IMG/VR virus record: IMGVR_UViG_3300036939_000056
Location: 1-49,682 of that record
Length of the DNA stretch: 49,682 nucleotides
Source: a virus
Reading direction: 5' to 3' (one strand)
Positions 1-7,029 of this stretch are shown one piece after another; position 1 is the first letter of the stretch, and every line of letters begins with the position of its first letter. The position numbers and the translations under genes are program-made. The notes under the pieces are model-generated. The model ran no database searches. It saw only the letters and a list, made by a program, of their open reading frames with translations, and was not told the DNA's origin.

Positions 1-126
1 GTCGCCAACAAGTACGACAACGGGGACCCTACCATTCCCCGGGAAGCCACCATCATCGACGCCACCCACCTCAACGCCATTCAGGAGGAGCTGGCGGGCA
101 CGGTGGAGGGCCTCGGGGGCACCCTC
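1..126 (+). repeat. Exact direct repeat, fibre 5' segment (copy A)
   Basis: These 126 bases are identical to 47359-47484. The first mismatch is at base 127 (g here, a in the other copy). The repeat encodes the conserved N-terminal virion-attachment part of two otherwise different fibres. It begins at the window edge, so its true left boundary cannot be seen. Confidence 0.97.
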
Positions 127-1128
127 GACAAGGCGAACAACGGCCAGTTGCTGGCCCGCCTGAATGCGAAGTACGGGCGCCTGGACCTCGTGAACACCTG
201 GGCCTCGGCGCAGACCTTCTCCGGGGGCGTCGCGGGCAACCCAAGCTTCACTGGGAACGTGAGCGTAGGCGGCACCTTCGGACTGACGGGGAATGCTTCG
301 CTCGGAGGGAGCCTCGCCGTCACCGCGACGACAACCCTCACGGGCGCCCTTACCGCCAACGGAGGCAGCACCTTCAACGGCGTCTCCACCGGCTCGGGCA
401 TAACCGCGAACGGGGGGCCCACCAACGGACGTGGCATCACAACGCTGGGCACGGGCAATGCTCCCGGCATCAACGCCACTGGTGGCACCAACAGTGGGGC
501 TGGAGTGGAAGCAACGGGCGGGGCGCCCAGCGGCCCGGGCTTGTTGGCGATTGGCACGGGAGCAAGCCCGGGCGTTCAAGCGACGGGTGGCAACAGTAAC
601 GGCCATGGGGTTGTTGGCATTGGAGGCACCGGGGGGCGCGGCGGCCAGTTCACCGGAAGCGCTGGCAACGAGGGAGTACGCGCCATAGCGGGCACGGCGG
701 CAACGGCAACCACGCCGGCCAACGCCATGGGGGTGGTGAACGGCTACATCGGTTTCGGTGCCGCGAACCCCAACAGCAACGTGGGCTTCAGCAACACCAT
801 TACCCCGACCAACATCCCAAAGGCATGGGGGCTGATAACTACGACCGGTGGAGGCCAGACCACGGCCACGGTTTCTGGGGGGTACAACATCACCAGCGTC
901 TCGGTCTCCGGCATCACGGCAACGGTGACTCTCGCTGCCGCTATGACGGGCCCCTGCATCGTTGTCGGGACATTCCAGGAGCTTGACCCAGGGAGCGTGT
1001 ATGGCACTGTTTATGGAAGCACAGTGCAACTTCGGCTCATTTACGCAACGACAAGCGCAACAACGGCGTACAACCTACAGACCCAGAGCGCTCGAATTCT
1101 TGGGTTTGTAGTGTACGGCGTACAGTAG
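1..1128 (+). CDS. Tail fibre protein, copy 1 (5' end missing)
   Basis: This is the 3' part of a tail-fibre gene. The frame is open from base 1, and its first 42 codons encode the same peptide as residues 10-51 of the complete fibre at 47332-48456, so roughly nine codons lie outside the window. Domains in order: a conserved N-terminal attachment segment (VANKYDNGDPTIPRE, then NAIQEELAGTVEGLGGTL); beta-rich repeats (GNVSVGGTFG, GNASLGG); a Gly-rich region around residues 130-225 with recurring TGG and GTG motifs; and a C-terminal domain holding NGYIGF and NPNSNV. The last two motifs recur in copy 2, while most of the C-terminal half differs, as expected for a receptor-binding region. Placement next to the other fibre cassette supports the call. 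The receptor is unknown. Confidence 0.85.
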   Translation, partial: VANKYDNGDPTIPREATIIDATHLNAIQEELAGTVEGLGGTLDKANNGQLLARLNAKYGRLDLVNTWASAQTFSGGVAGNPSFTGNVSVGGTFGLTGNASLGGSLAVTATTTLTGALTANGGSTFNGVSTGSGITANGGPTNGRGITTLGTGNAPGINATGGTNSGAGVEATGGAPSGPGLLAIGTGASPGVQATGGNSNGHGVVGIGGTGGRGGQFTGSAGNEGVRAIAGTAATATTPANAMGVVNGYIGFGAANPNSNVGFSNTITPTNIPKAWGLITTTGGGQTTATVSGGYNITSVSVSGITATVTLAAAMTGPCIVVGTFQELDPGSVYGTVYGSTVQLRLIYATTSATTAYNLQTQSARILGFVVYGVQ

Positions 1129-1136
1129 AGCCCGTC

Positions 1137-1460
1137 CTACGGCGAGCGTCGGCGAGTATAGCTGACCACATCTCCCTCAAAGACGACGCGGGTGCTCCAC
1201 CAACAGTCGCTGGAACACGATTCCGTTGAGCAGTACACCCACGTCGTCCAGCCCTGCGATGGGGTGGACTCCTCCACTCGACAGGGCTCGCCGCCACAGC
1301 TCATGATTTCCTGCTTCGACTTGCCTTCAAGGCTCTCCTGAAGGCACGCGGGGGGTGCGCGATAAAGCAACGGGTTCGTCGGGTCAACGGTTCCGGGCTC
1401 CACGGGAGCACCGCACCCGAACAGCATGAACGCCACCACTGCAACAATGTGCTTCAACAT
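1137..1460 (-). CDS. Small lipoprotein downstream of fibre copy 1
   Basis: This 107-residue protein starts with a lipoprotein signal: MLKHIVAV, a hydrophobic stretch, then the lipobox LFGC, which predicts lipidation at Cys16. The mature part of about 90 residues has several more cysteines (ACLQE, SCGGEPC, YCSTESCSSDC), suggesting disulfides in the periplasm or outer membrane. Its general form resembles small SmpA/OmlA-like outer-membrane lipoproteins, but this is not a firm assignment. A purine-rich GGAG lies 7 nt before the ATG. It is transcribed against the fibre gene, which ends 9 bp away, so it has its own promoter. The other fibre cassette carries a different lipoprotein in the same place and orientation. 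Confidence 0.8.
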   Translation of the reverse strand: MLKHIVAVVAFMLFGCGAPVEPGTVDPTNPLLYRAPPACLQESLEGKSKQEIMSCGGEPCRVEESTPSQGWTTWVYCSTESCSSDCWWSTRVVFEGDVVSYTRRRSP

Positions 1461-1615
1461 GTTTGACTCCGCTTTGTCGCGACGTGCGACAATGAAGGCT
1501 GTCTACACGGTCTGGCCCAGCAGGGCCATACGTCAACTGGCCGATGACGACGACGCCGGGGGCATGAAATGGTTGGACTGCGCTGGGCACTGCTGCCCAG
1601 GCGGTGGGGTGAGGA

Positions 1616-1991
1616 ATGACACCGGAAGAGGTTGAGCGGGCCCACGTTGAGCGCTTCATGAGGGCGGCCCGGCGGGAGGCCTTCCACGAGGACTGGCAGC
1701 GGCGCCACCGGGTGCGCGCCACCCTGACCCTGGTGCTCGCCCTCATGGTGCCCGCCGGGGTACTGCCGGTGAGCTGCGGCCATGCGGCGCGGCAGGTGGT
1801 TGACGAGGCCCTCGTCGAAGAGTCCCCGCCGGAGGTGTGGGCCACGGACGGGGAGGTGGACGCCGGAGTCATCGCCCGGCCCATGCCGTCCAAGCCCTTC
1901 AAGGGGCAGAAGACGCCCCCGTGCAAGGGGAAGGGAGAGGTGGAGCTCGCCGGTGGGTGCTGGGTGGCCCTGAAAACACCGCCCGAGCCCG
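1616..1991 (+). repeat. Direct repeat, Cys-rich gene (copy A)
   Basis: This segment matches 49307-49682 without gaps at an offset of 47691. About 15 differences fall in the first 175 bases, but only one in the last 200. Weaker similarity extends upstream to about 1528 and 49224. The match ends only because the window ends. Confidence 0.93.
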
Positions 1992-2086
1992 GCATTGGGT
2001 GTGGGCCCTCCTACTTCGAGCACGCGGGCGAGTGCTACCTCCCGGTGAAGAGGGCGGAGCGCCTGCCCACCAGCATGGAGCCGTAG
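1616..2086 (+). CDS. Membrane-anchored Cys-rich protein, copy 1
   Basis: This 156-residue protein has a charged cytoplasmic N-terminus (residues 1-35, MTPEEVERAHVERFMRA), one membrane segment (about 36-55, LTLVLALMVPAGVLPV), then an exported domain. The C-terminal 60 residues contain four cysteines in the pattern GQKTPPC, GGCW, IGCG, GECYLPV, ending PTSMEP. The same C-terminal pattern occurs in the proteins at 21318-21686 and at 49307-49682, so this is a three-member family. I recall similar modules in myxobacterial proteins, which suggests host origin or host interaction, but the function is unknown. A spanin-like or lysis role is possible. Its second half is almost identical at DNA level to the copy at the right window edge. 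Confidence 0.8.
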   Translation: MTPEEVERAHVERFMRAARREAFHEDWQRRHRVRATLTLVLALMVPAGVLPVSCGHAARQVVDEALVEESPPEVWATDGEVDAGVIARPMPSKPFKGQKTPPCKGKGEVELAGGCWVALKTPPEPGIGCGPSYFEHAGECYLPVKRAERLPTSMEP

Positions 2087-2299
2087 TCAGGAGTCGGTGT
2101 CCGAAGCCATGAAGGTGCGCAGGACTTCCACCGCTTCGGCGCTCAGCCCCTCGGTGTCACCGGCTTTCACCCGGGCGCAGAGTGCGTCGAGGGTGCGGCG
2201 GTCCTGGGAATACTCCGCCCAGAACCTTCGGGCCTCAACGGACAACTCGCCGGGGTCAATACGGGCTACGGAGGCGGCCTGCCGGTCGTCGATTTCCAT
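2087..2299 (-). CDS. Small acidic hypothetical protein
   Basis: This is a 70-residue, largely helical protein (MEIDDRQAASVARIDPGE ... VLRTFMASDTDS) with no recognised domain. I start it at the internal ATG at 2299 because the longer frame upstream reads as Arg-rich shadow sequence of the neighbouring gene. It overlaps the 3' end of the exported-protein gene at 2266-2952 by 34 bp, so the two are probably co-transcribed. Its stop abuts the convergent stop of the Cys-rich gene. Confidence 0.6.
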   Translation of the reverse strand: MEIDDRQAASVARIDPGELSVEARRFWAEYSQDRRTLDALCARVKAGDTEGLSAEAVEVLRTFMASDTDS

Positions 2300-2952
2300 G
2301 CCTTTACGGTAGCATCCACGATGTCCTGCTGCGAGGTGTCGAGACTGATGCCCGCGCACGACGCTGTTGCGAACGCCCTGGCTCTCCAGGCGACTGACTG
2401 GGCCCGCCTGATCTTGTCCTCTGCGCCACCTACGCTGGCATGAAGAGCGCGCGCCACATCCAAGAGGCGGGCGGCGCATGCCTCATACAGCTTCGCGGCC
2501 AGGCACTTCTGGGACTCCGGGGGCTGATTGAAGAACCGGACGTGCTGCCTTGCTTGGGCCAGAGCCTTCGTCATGCTCTCGCCACAGAATGCCGTGGGAT
2601 CCAGATCTCGTCGTTCCTGCGCATCTTCCGGATACGGGATCTCGATGCCACCGATGCTCGGCTTCGAGACGGTTCCGGCCCTCGGCGCCTCGTCCGCCGC
2701 CCACAGCCCCGGCTCGTTGGAGGCGGGCAGCACGCGCTTGTTGGGCGAGCGGGGCACCTCCTCCACCTTGCTCGCACCAGGCGCGGAGCCGTGGGAGGCA
2801 CCGGCGCCAGCGGGCGTGTGGACGGGGTTGCCGGTGCTGCCGGGGAAGTAGCCCGGTGTCATCACCGGCGGCGGACGAGCAGGGGCCGGAGCGACGGCCT
2901 GGGCGTGGACGGTGGCGGAGAGCAGCAGGAGAAGCAGTGGGTGTGTTCGCAT
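2266..2952 (-). CDS. Exported hypothetical protein
   Basis: This 228-residue protein has a clear Sec signal peptide (MRTHPLLLLLLSATVHAQA, cleavage near residue 19). A Pro/Gly/Ala-rich linker of about 80 residues follows, then a helical C-terminal domain with four cysteines (FCGES, KCLAAKLYEACAA, ASCAG) that may form disulfides in the periplasm. No catalytic motif is recognised. It is one of several exported proteins around the fibre cassette. An undetected lytic enzyme cannot be excluded, but no lysozyme or amidase signature is visible. Confidence 0.72.
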   Translation of the reverse strand: MRTHPLLLLLLSATVHAQAVAPAPARPPPVMTPGYFPGSTGNPVHTPAGAGASHGSAPGASKVEEVPRSPNKRVLPASNEPGLWAADEAPRAGTVSKPSIGGIEIPYPEDAQERRDLDPTAFCGESMTKALAQARQHVRFFNQPPESQKCLAAKLYEACAARLLDVARALHASVGGAEDKIRRAQSVAWRARAFATASCAGISLDTSQQDIVDATVKAWKSTTGRPPP

Positions 2953-3024
2953 GTGCAGAGCCTACTCCGTTTCGCCGACGCTGGGCGTCACCCCCGTCGG
3001 GACGTGGATGTTGTCGAGGAAGCG

Positions 3025-3056
3025 GCCCGCCCGAGAGGCGTTTCTCCCGAGCGGGC
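3025..3056 (-). terminator. Hairpin after lipoprotein gene 3066-3554
   Basis: An imperfect inverted repeat (outer arms gcccgc and gcgggc, inner GAG/CTC-type pairs, two mismatches) lies 10 bp beyond the stop of the minus-strand lipoprotein gene. There is no clear T-run, so it may be an attenuator or a weak terminator. Confidence 0.4.
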
Positions 3057-3065
3057 AACCCCCGC

Positions 3066-3554
3066 CTACTTCTGGCCGGTGAAGACGAAGCTCAGCCCGC
3101 GCGACGCGCCGCAGCCGACGAGCGCGCCCTCGGCATCAACGCGCAAGGTGTCGATGTCCTGCATGAAAACGGAGGTTTCGGTGAGCCACAGCTCCTCTTC
3201 CGGGCACGTGGCCGTGGGGTGGGGGCATACGATCGGGCCTCGCCACACCGCCCTGCTGCGGTCGTCCCTCGGTGACACGGCGAACGAACCTCCGCCACCC
3301 GGACAGACGGCATCCACATGAACGAGGAACTCCGAGGCCACTGGGATGCTCACCACCGAGGCGATCGTTTCTGTCCCCGAGACAGAGACCGCGAGTTGTG
3401 CATTTCCCGTCCACCGACCAGCGGCGAACGACACCGGAAGGCCACCACCGCCGGTACCGGTGCCCGCGTCCGGAATGGGTGGGGGCGGCCTGCCCTCCTC
3501 GGGGCCACAACCAACCGCAGCCAGCAACAGGACTGCAATCATCACTGCACGCAT
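3066..3554 (-). CDS. Lipoprotein of myxobacterial type
   Basis: This 162-residue protein has a lipobox signal (MRAVMIAVLLLAAVGCGPEE; lipidated Cys16) followed by a Pro/Gly linker with IPDAGTGTGGGG, a typical tether of myxobacterial outer-membrane lipoproteins. The rest is a beta-rich domain (FAAGRWTGNAQLAVSVSG ... LSFVFTG) with three or four cysteines. The ATG at 3554 is chosen because a strong AAGGAGG lies 6 nt upstream; the in-frame upstream extension lacks a signal sequence. Its role is unknown. As a phage-borne surface lipoprotein, lysogenic conversion or superinfection exclusion is plausible but not shown. Confidence 0.78.
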   Translation of the reverse strand: MRAVMIAVLLLAAVGCGPEEGRPPPPIPDAGTGTGGGGLPVSFAAGRWTGNAQLAVSVSGTETIASVVSIPVASEFLVHVDAVCPGGGGSFAVSPRDDRSRAVWRGPIVCPHPTATCPEEELWLTETSVFMQDIDTLRVDAEGALVGCGASRGLSFVFTGQK

Positions 3555-3644
3555 GCTGCCTCCTTGAAACGAAGTGAGGGCCCGTGTTTCGCACAGCCGG
3601 GCCCCTGGCTCCATCCGCCATGTGGCCGATGGGTGCTATGCGAC

Positions 3645-4475
3645 TCACCGGCCGTCGTCCGGGCCGATGCGGTAGTCCTTGCTCACGACGCCTAGTTCCG
3701 GCCGCCCGACCATGTGCGGCCTCACCCATGTGGAACGGCCCGCTGGAAGGCGTCTGATGTGCCCACGCCGCATGTGGAGTCGAGGCGGGGCGTGGGTGCC
3801 ACCGAGTCCAGCAGTCCCCTCGCTACTGGAACTGGGGAGAACCAGGACGTGGTACGAGGAGTGCGGTGGCTTGCAGTTCATGGCGCGCAGCTTGTTCGCG
3901 GCGGGAGGGGGCTCCACCACTCGCGTCGAGACGTTTGCGCACTCCAGCATTGCCAGCGTGGTGATGAGCGCCAAAACGTCCTGCTGGGCTCTCTCGTTCA
4001 CGCGCTCGACCGTGCTGGGCGCCAAGTCGTCCACCCACCCAGAATATCGAGCGAACAAGTCATCCTCCTCGCCTGCCCTCCACAGTGCCACCGTCACGGG
4101 AGACGGGCTCCAACCCATGCTGCTGTCCCAGTGGAACGCGTCGATGAGAAGGCCGGGGTACCCATCCATCAGGCCGCGTTCTCTCGCCATATCGGCCGAC
4201 ACCTCGGTGGCCAGGATAAAGCGCTTCTCGTTGAGAAGCGGGTATTCGACAACGGTCCTGCCGAACGGGAGGCGGAGGTGCGTCGGGACGGCGTCGGCCC
4301 CCGCAATGGCAATCAACGCCTCGTACGACACACGGAACTTGTGGGCCAAGACCGCGTGGGCATAATTCTCCTTCGCGCGCTGGAAGGCCGACTCGAATCC
4401 TGGCTTGGGCAGCGCCTTGCCGACCTTCTTCATGTAGGAATGGGCGCTGGAGACGTAACTGGTGTCGTCGTTCAC
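3645..4475 (-). CDS. Conserved phage protein with basic His/Arg C-terminal motif
   Basis: This 276-residue protein has a GTG start at 4475. The N-terminal two thirds are acidic and helical (YEALIAIAGADAVPTHLRLP ... WDSSMGWSPSPVTVALW). The C-terminus has a cluster APPRLHMRRGHIRRLPAGR followed by TWVRPHMVG. I recognise the 'RRGHxRRLxxGRxxWVxPxxVG' ending from uncharacterised proteins of many phages infecting Proteobacteria. The basic tail could bind nucleic acid. No enzymatic motif is visible. It is transcribed with the minus-strand accessory genes and has its own short upstream gap. Confidence 0.72.
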   Translation of the reverse strand: MNDDTSYVSSAHSYMKKVGKALPKPGFESAFQRAKENYAHAVLAHKFRVSYEALIAIAGADAVPTHLRLPFGRTVVEYPLLNEKRFILATEVSADMARERGLMDGYPGLLIDAFHWDSSMGWSPSPVTVALWRAGEEDDLFARYSGWVDDLAPSTVERVNERAQQDVLALITTLAMLECANVSTRVVEPPPAANKLRAMNCKPPHSSYHVLVLPSSSSEGTAGLGGTHAPPRLHMRRGHIRRLPAGRSTWVRPHMVGRPELGVVSKDYRIGPDDGR

Positions 4476-4570
4476 GGGTTATCCAAACTCCGGACGCCGC
4501 CCGGGTGAAGGGCCGAGCGGCAGTCCGGCAGGCTGCCAAATGTCGGCGGCCACGTGCGGTGTGGGAATCG

Positions 4571-4594
4571 GCGGTCCGCCTTCACTCGGACCGC
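4571..4594 (-). terminator. Possible terminator of the pentapeptide gene
   Basis: A perfect 8-bp inverted repeat (gcggtccg / cggaccgc) with an 8-nt loop lies 31 bp beyond the minus-strand stop at 4625. No T-run follows, so the call is tentative. Confidence 0.35.
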
Positions 4595-4624
4595 AAGGAC
4601 AAGATACGCTCGGCGTGGTCCTCC

Positions 4625-5758
4625 CTACGGAGTGGAGGGCTTCGCAGGGGTGCGCGAAGAGAGCCAGGCTTCAACCCAGGTGGCGGTAATCCTGGCCACC
4701 GCGGACGTTTCCGGGGTGTCTCCGGGACGCAGTGCGAGGAACCATCGCTCTGCGGGACGCTCGGCGTCGGGCTTGAGCGCGCCCAGCTCGCGGTACGAGC
4801 ACCCCCGAGCGCGGGCAATTGTCCCCACCAGGCACGCGCACTCTCCCTCGTACATCGAACCGTCCACCTCGCCACTCCTGATGGCGGCAATGACGGCGGG
4901 CGCCTCGTCGGGCGCCAACTCCAGCACCCGATACAGGTCTTTCCGAATGCGTGCCAGATCGGCCCCGACGAGGCGGGCCCCGTCGAGGCGGGCCCCGACG
5001 AGGCTGGCCCCGTCGAGGCTGGCCCCGTCGAGGCTGGCCCAGTCGAGGCTGGCCCAGTCGAGGCTGGCCCCGTCGAGGCTGGCCCCGTCGAGGCGGGCCC
5101 CGTCGAGGCGGGCCCTGACGAGGCTGGCCCCGTCGAGGCTGGCCCCGTCGAGGCGGGCCCCGTCGAGGCGGGCCCTGACGAGGCTGGTCCCGACGAGGCT
5201 GGCCCTGTCGAGGCTGGCCCCGACGAGGCGGGCCCAGTCGAGGCTGGCCCCGACGAGGCGGGCCCCGACGAGGCTGGCCCAGTCGAGGCTGGCCCAGTCG
5301 AGGCTGGCCCCGTCGAGGCTGGCCCCGTCGAGGCTGGCCCCGTCGAGGCGGGCCCTGACGAGGCTGGTCCCGACGAGGCGGGCCCTGTCGAGGCTGGCCC
5401 CGACGAGGCTGGCCCCGACGAGGCTGGCCCCGTCGAGGCGGGCCCCGTCGAGGCGGGCCCTGACGAGGCTGGCCCCGTCGAGGCGGGCCCTGACGAGGCT
5501 GGCCCCGTCGAGGCGGGCCCTGTCGAGGCGGGCCCCGACGAGGCTGGCCCCGTCGAGGCGGGCCCCGACGAGGCTGGCCCCGTCGAGGCTGGCCCCGTCG
5601 AGGCGGGCCCCGTCGAGGCGGGCCCCGTCGAGGCGGGCCCCGTCGATATCCACGTCGCGCAAGTCGGCACGGACGCCGGTGTCGTTATTCTCAATCCACT
5701 TCAGGTGTTCGACGAGGGTAGCGTCCAGCTGCTCGCGGGAGAGCGTCTTCCAAGACAT
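4625..5758 (-). CDS. Pentapeptide-repeat protein
   Basis: This 377-residue protein has three parts. Residues 1-37 form a helical cap (MSWKTLSREQLDATLVEH). Residues 38-266 are about 45 pentapeptides of the form A(R/S)L(D/V)(G/R/W), which by family knowledge fold as a right-handed quadrilateral beta-helix. Residues 267-377 form a globular domain containing YEGECACLVGTIARARGC and AERWFLALRPGDTPE. I recognise this C-terminal domain from pentapeptide proteins in other phage genomes, function unknown. The ATG is set by AGGAGGA 9 nt upstream. Some pentapeptide proteins mimic DNA and inhibit gyrase, but this is not inferred here with confidence. The repeats are unusually uniform at DNA level. Confidence 0.88.
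   Translation of the reverse strand: MSWKTLSREQLDATLVEHLKWIENNDTGVRADLRDVDIDGARLDGARLDGARLDGASLDGASLVGARLDGASLVGARLDRARLDGASLVRARLDGASLVRARLDGARLDGASLVGASLVGASLDRARLVGTSLVRARLDGASLDGASLDGASLDWASLDWASLVGARLVGASLDWARLVGASLDRASLVGTSLVRARLDGARLDGASLDGASLVRARLDGARLDGASLDGASLDWASLDWASLDGASLDGASLVGARLDGARLVGADLARIRKDLYRVLELAPDEAPAVIAAIRSGEVDGSMYEGECACLVGTIARARGCSYRELGALKPDAERPAERWFLALRPGDTPETSAVARITATWVEAWLSSRTPAKPSTP
4961..5647. repeat. 45 tandem copies of a 15-bp unit
   Basis: Units of the form ggcccCgWcgaggcK run in strict 15-bp phase from 4961 to 5635, followed by a partial unit. Variation is confined to a few positions: t or a in gtc/gac, g or t in gcg/gct, and the third c of ccc. Because the unit is a multiple of three and lacks stops, several frames stay open across it; only the minus frame of the pentapeptide gene has structured flanks. 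Confidence 0.97.
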
Positions 5759-6035
5759 GGGGTTCTTCCTCCTGTAATGGCCGGGACCAACCGGCATGGC
5801 AGGTGTTTTGTTTGTTGATGCCTGTGTTGTGCACCATGTCGCAGCGGGCGTCAAGCGGCTATCTGCGCAAGGGTGGGGGGTGAGCTTGCGTGCGCGGCCC
5901 CACGCCAGCAGAGTCGCGGGCATGGGAGTGCGGAAGCTCGAAAGGGAGGAGAGGGTTGCGCTGGTCGCATGGGTGCTTCTGGTGCTCGGCGGCAGCGCGC
6001 TCCTCGTGCTGCGACTGGCGTAGACGCGGTGGTTG

Positions 6036-6383
6036 TCAGCGCTTCTTCTTCGGCGCCGGCAGTAGCTCCGCGAGGTCTTCGTCCGTCGATGGGCGGAATG
6101 CCGACGAAAGCCGCGCGCCAACGGCCCGTAGCGCATCCTGCGGCGTCTCCACCACGTGGATGGGTCCTCCGCGCCAGATGGCGTGGACGTCCTCCTGGGC
6201 TTCGGTGAGGCCCTTGCCCGGGGACTTCACCTCCAACAGAAAGGTGGCCCCGCGGTAGCCAACAACCAGGTCCGGCAGTCCCTTCTCGGAGATGGACCAG
6301 ACGATGGCGCCAGCCAGGCGCAGGGCTGCGACAATGGCTGCCTCGGAGGCGTCACGCTTCGCTGCTCGCCTGCGCACGCTCAT
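6036..6383 (-). CDS. VRR-NUC family nuclease
   Basis: This 115-residue protein matches the stand-alone phage VRR-NUC fold (PD-(D/E)XK superfamily). It has an N-terminal helix (SEAAIVAALRLAGAIVWSI), the active-site Asp in GLPDLVVG (D38), EVK in FLLEVKSPG (E51, K53) and a downstream Gln (AQEDV). Family members are metal-dependent, structure-specific DNA nucleases. Length is typical for phage versions. The ATG at 6383 overlaps the upstream stop by ATGA, so it is translationally coupled in the replication operon and probably acts on replication or recombination intermediates. Confidence 0.87.
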   Translation of the reverse strand: MSVRRRAAKRDASEAAIVAALRLAGAIVWSISEKGLPDLVVGYRGATFLLEVKSPGKGLTEAQEDVHAIWRGGPIHVVETPQDALRAVGARLSSAFRPSTDEDLAELLPAPKKKR

Positions 6384-6814
6384 GCGGTTCCCGCTTTCGA
6401 TTCGGCCGTGACGCCGATCGCAATTGACAGCAGCGCATCGTAGTTCCCCTGGTATACGCAGCACGTCCATCCGCCGAAAGCGTCTGCCTTCACCCATCCT
6501 CCAGTGCGAGGGGGCGTGGCAAGACCGAACCACGCCCATGCAAGCGAGTCCTTCGGATGCTCGAGCACGCCGCCGAAGTTGCGTACCGCAGTGAGTGCTG
6601 CGGCGAAGCACCCGGCGTCCGCACCCTTGCGGTACTGGTTGGGCTTGCGCGGGGAGCCGCCCCAGCAGCGGCCCCAGCGCTGGCATGGCGGATGAGCTAC
6701 GACGGGGTGGGGCCCGTCGTAGAGGCGTGCGTCTCGCTCGAGTCCCCACACATCCACATCCGGCAAGTTTGCGTAGCAGCCCCGCGGGTCCACGAAGAGA
6801 GCGGCGACTCTCAT
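6380..6814 (-). CDS. Conserved phage protein with HPPCxRWG motif
   Basis: This 144-residue protein starts at the ATG that overlaps the preceding stop (ATGA at 6811-6814). It begins MRVAALFVDPRGCYANLP, followed by VVAHPPCQRWGRCWGG, GGVLEHPKDSLAWAWFGL and a C-terminal GGWTCCVYQGNYDA. I recognise this as a widespread uncharacterised phage family. The 'PPCQRW' segment recalls the PCQ motif of cytosine-C5 methyltransferases and LEHP recalls their ENV region, but the protein is too short for a full methyltransferase. A nucleotide- or DNA-modifying role is inference only. Confidence 0.72.
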   Translation of the reverse strand: MRVAALFVDPRGCYANLPDVDVWGLERDARLYDGPHPVVAHPPCQRWGRCWGGSPRKPNQYRKGADAGCFAAALTAVRNFGGVLEHPKDSLAWAWFGLATPPRTGGWVKADAFGGWTCCVYQGNYDALLSIAIGVTAESKAGTA

Positions 6815-7029
6815 GGCCGCCTCGCCTGGCGCTCGGCACGCACCCGGCCGCAGAAGTCCATGACGGCCAGCGCCACCCTGTGCCCCACGTTGAGGGGAGG
6901 GGCTTCGCGTTGAATGCGGTGTGCCCGGTGGCACTCGCCGCTCTCACGCCAGAGGACCTCGCATGCCTCGCACAGGGGCGAGCGCTCCGCTGGGGACTCG
7001 TTGCCGCACCCGGTTGCGCAGGAAGTCAT
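6811..7029 (-). CDS. Small zinc-binding protein
   Basis: This is a 72-residue protein with CATGCGNES and LCEACEVLW near the N-terminus, a likely four-cysteine zinc knuckle, followed by a basic helical part ending RVRAERQARRP. It overlaps both neighbours by ATGA, so it is part of the tightly coupled minus-strand early operon. A DNA- or RNA-binding role is likely but unproven. Confidence 0.65.
   Translation of the reverse strand: MTSCATGCGNESPAERSPLCEACEVLWRESGECHRAHRIQREAPPLNVGHRVALAVMDFCGRVRAERQARRP

Noticed and set aside
4505-5818. Long plus-strand open frame of Pro/Val/Glu/Ala/Gly repeats across the tandem array, and two similar frames
   Set aside because: The 15-bp unit has no stop in several frames, so these are shadows. 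Only the minus frame at 4625-5758 has a Shine-Dalgarno, a structured N-terminus and a conserved C-terminal domain.
5922-6023. 33-residue plus-strand frame with a hydrophobic segment (ALVAWVLLVLGGSALLVL)
   Set aside because: It looks like a tiny membrane protein but has no ribosome-binding site and lies alone against the leftward operon. The evidence is too weak.
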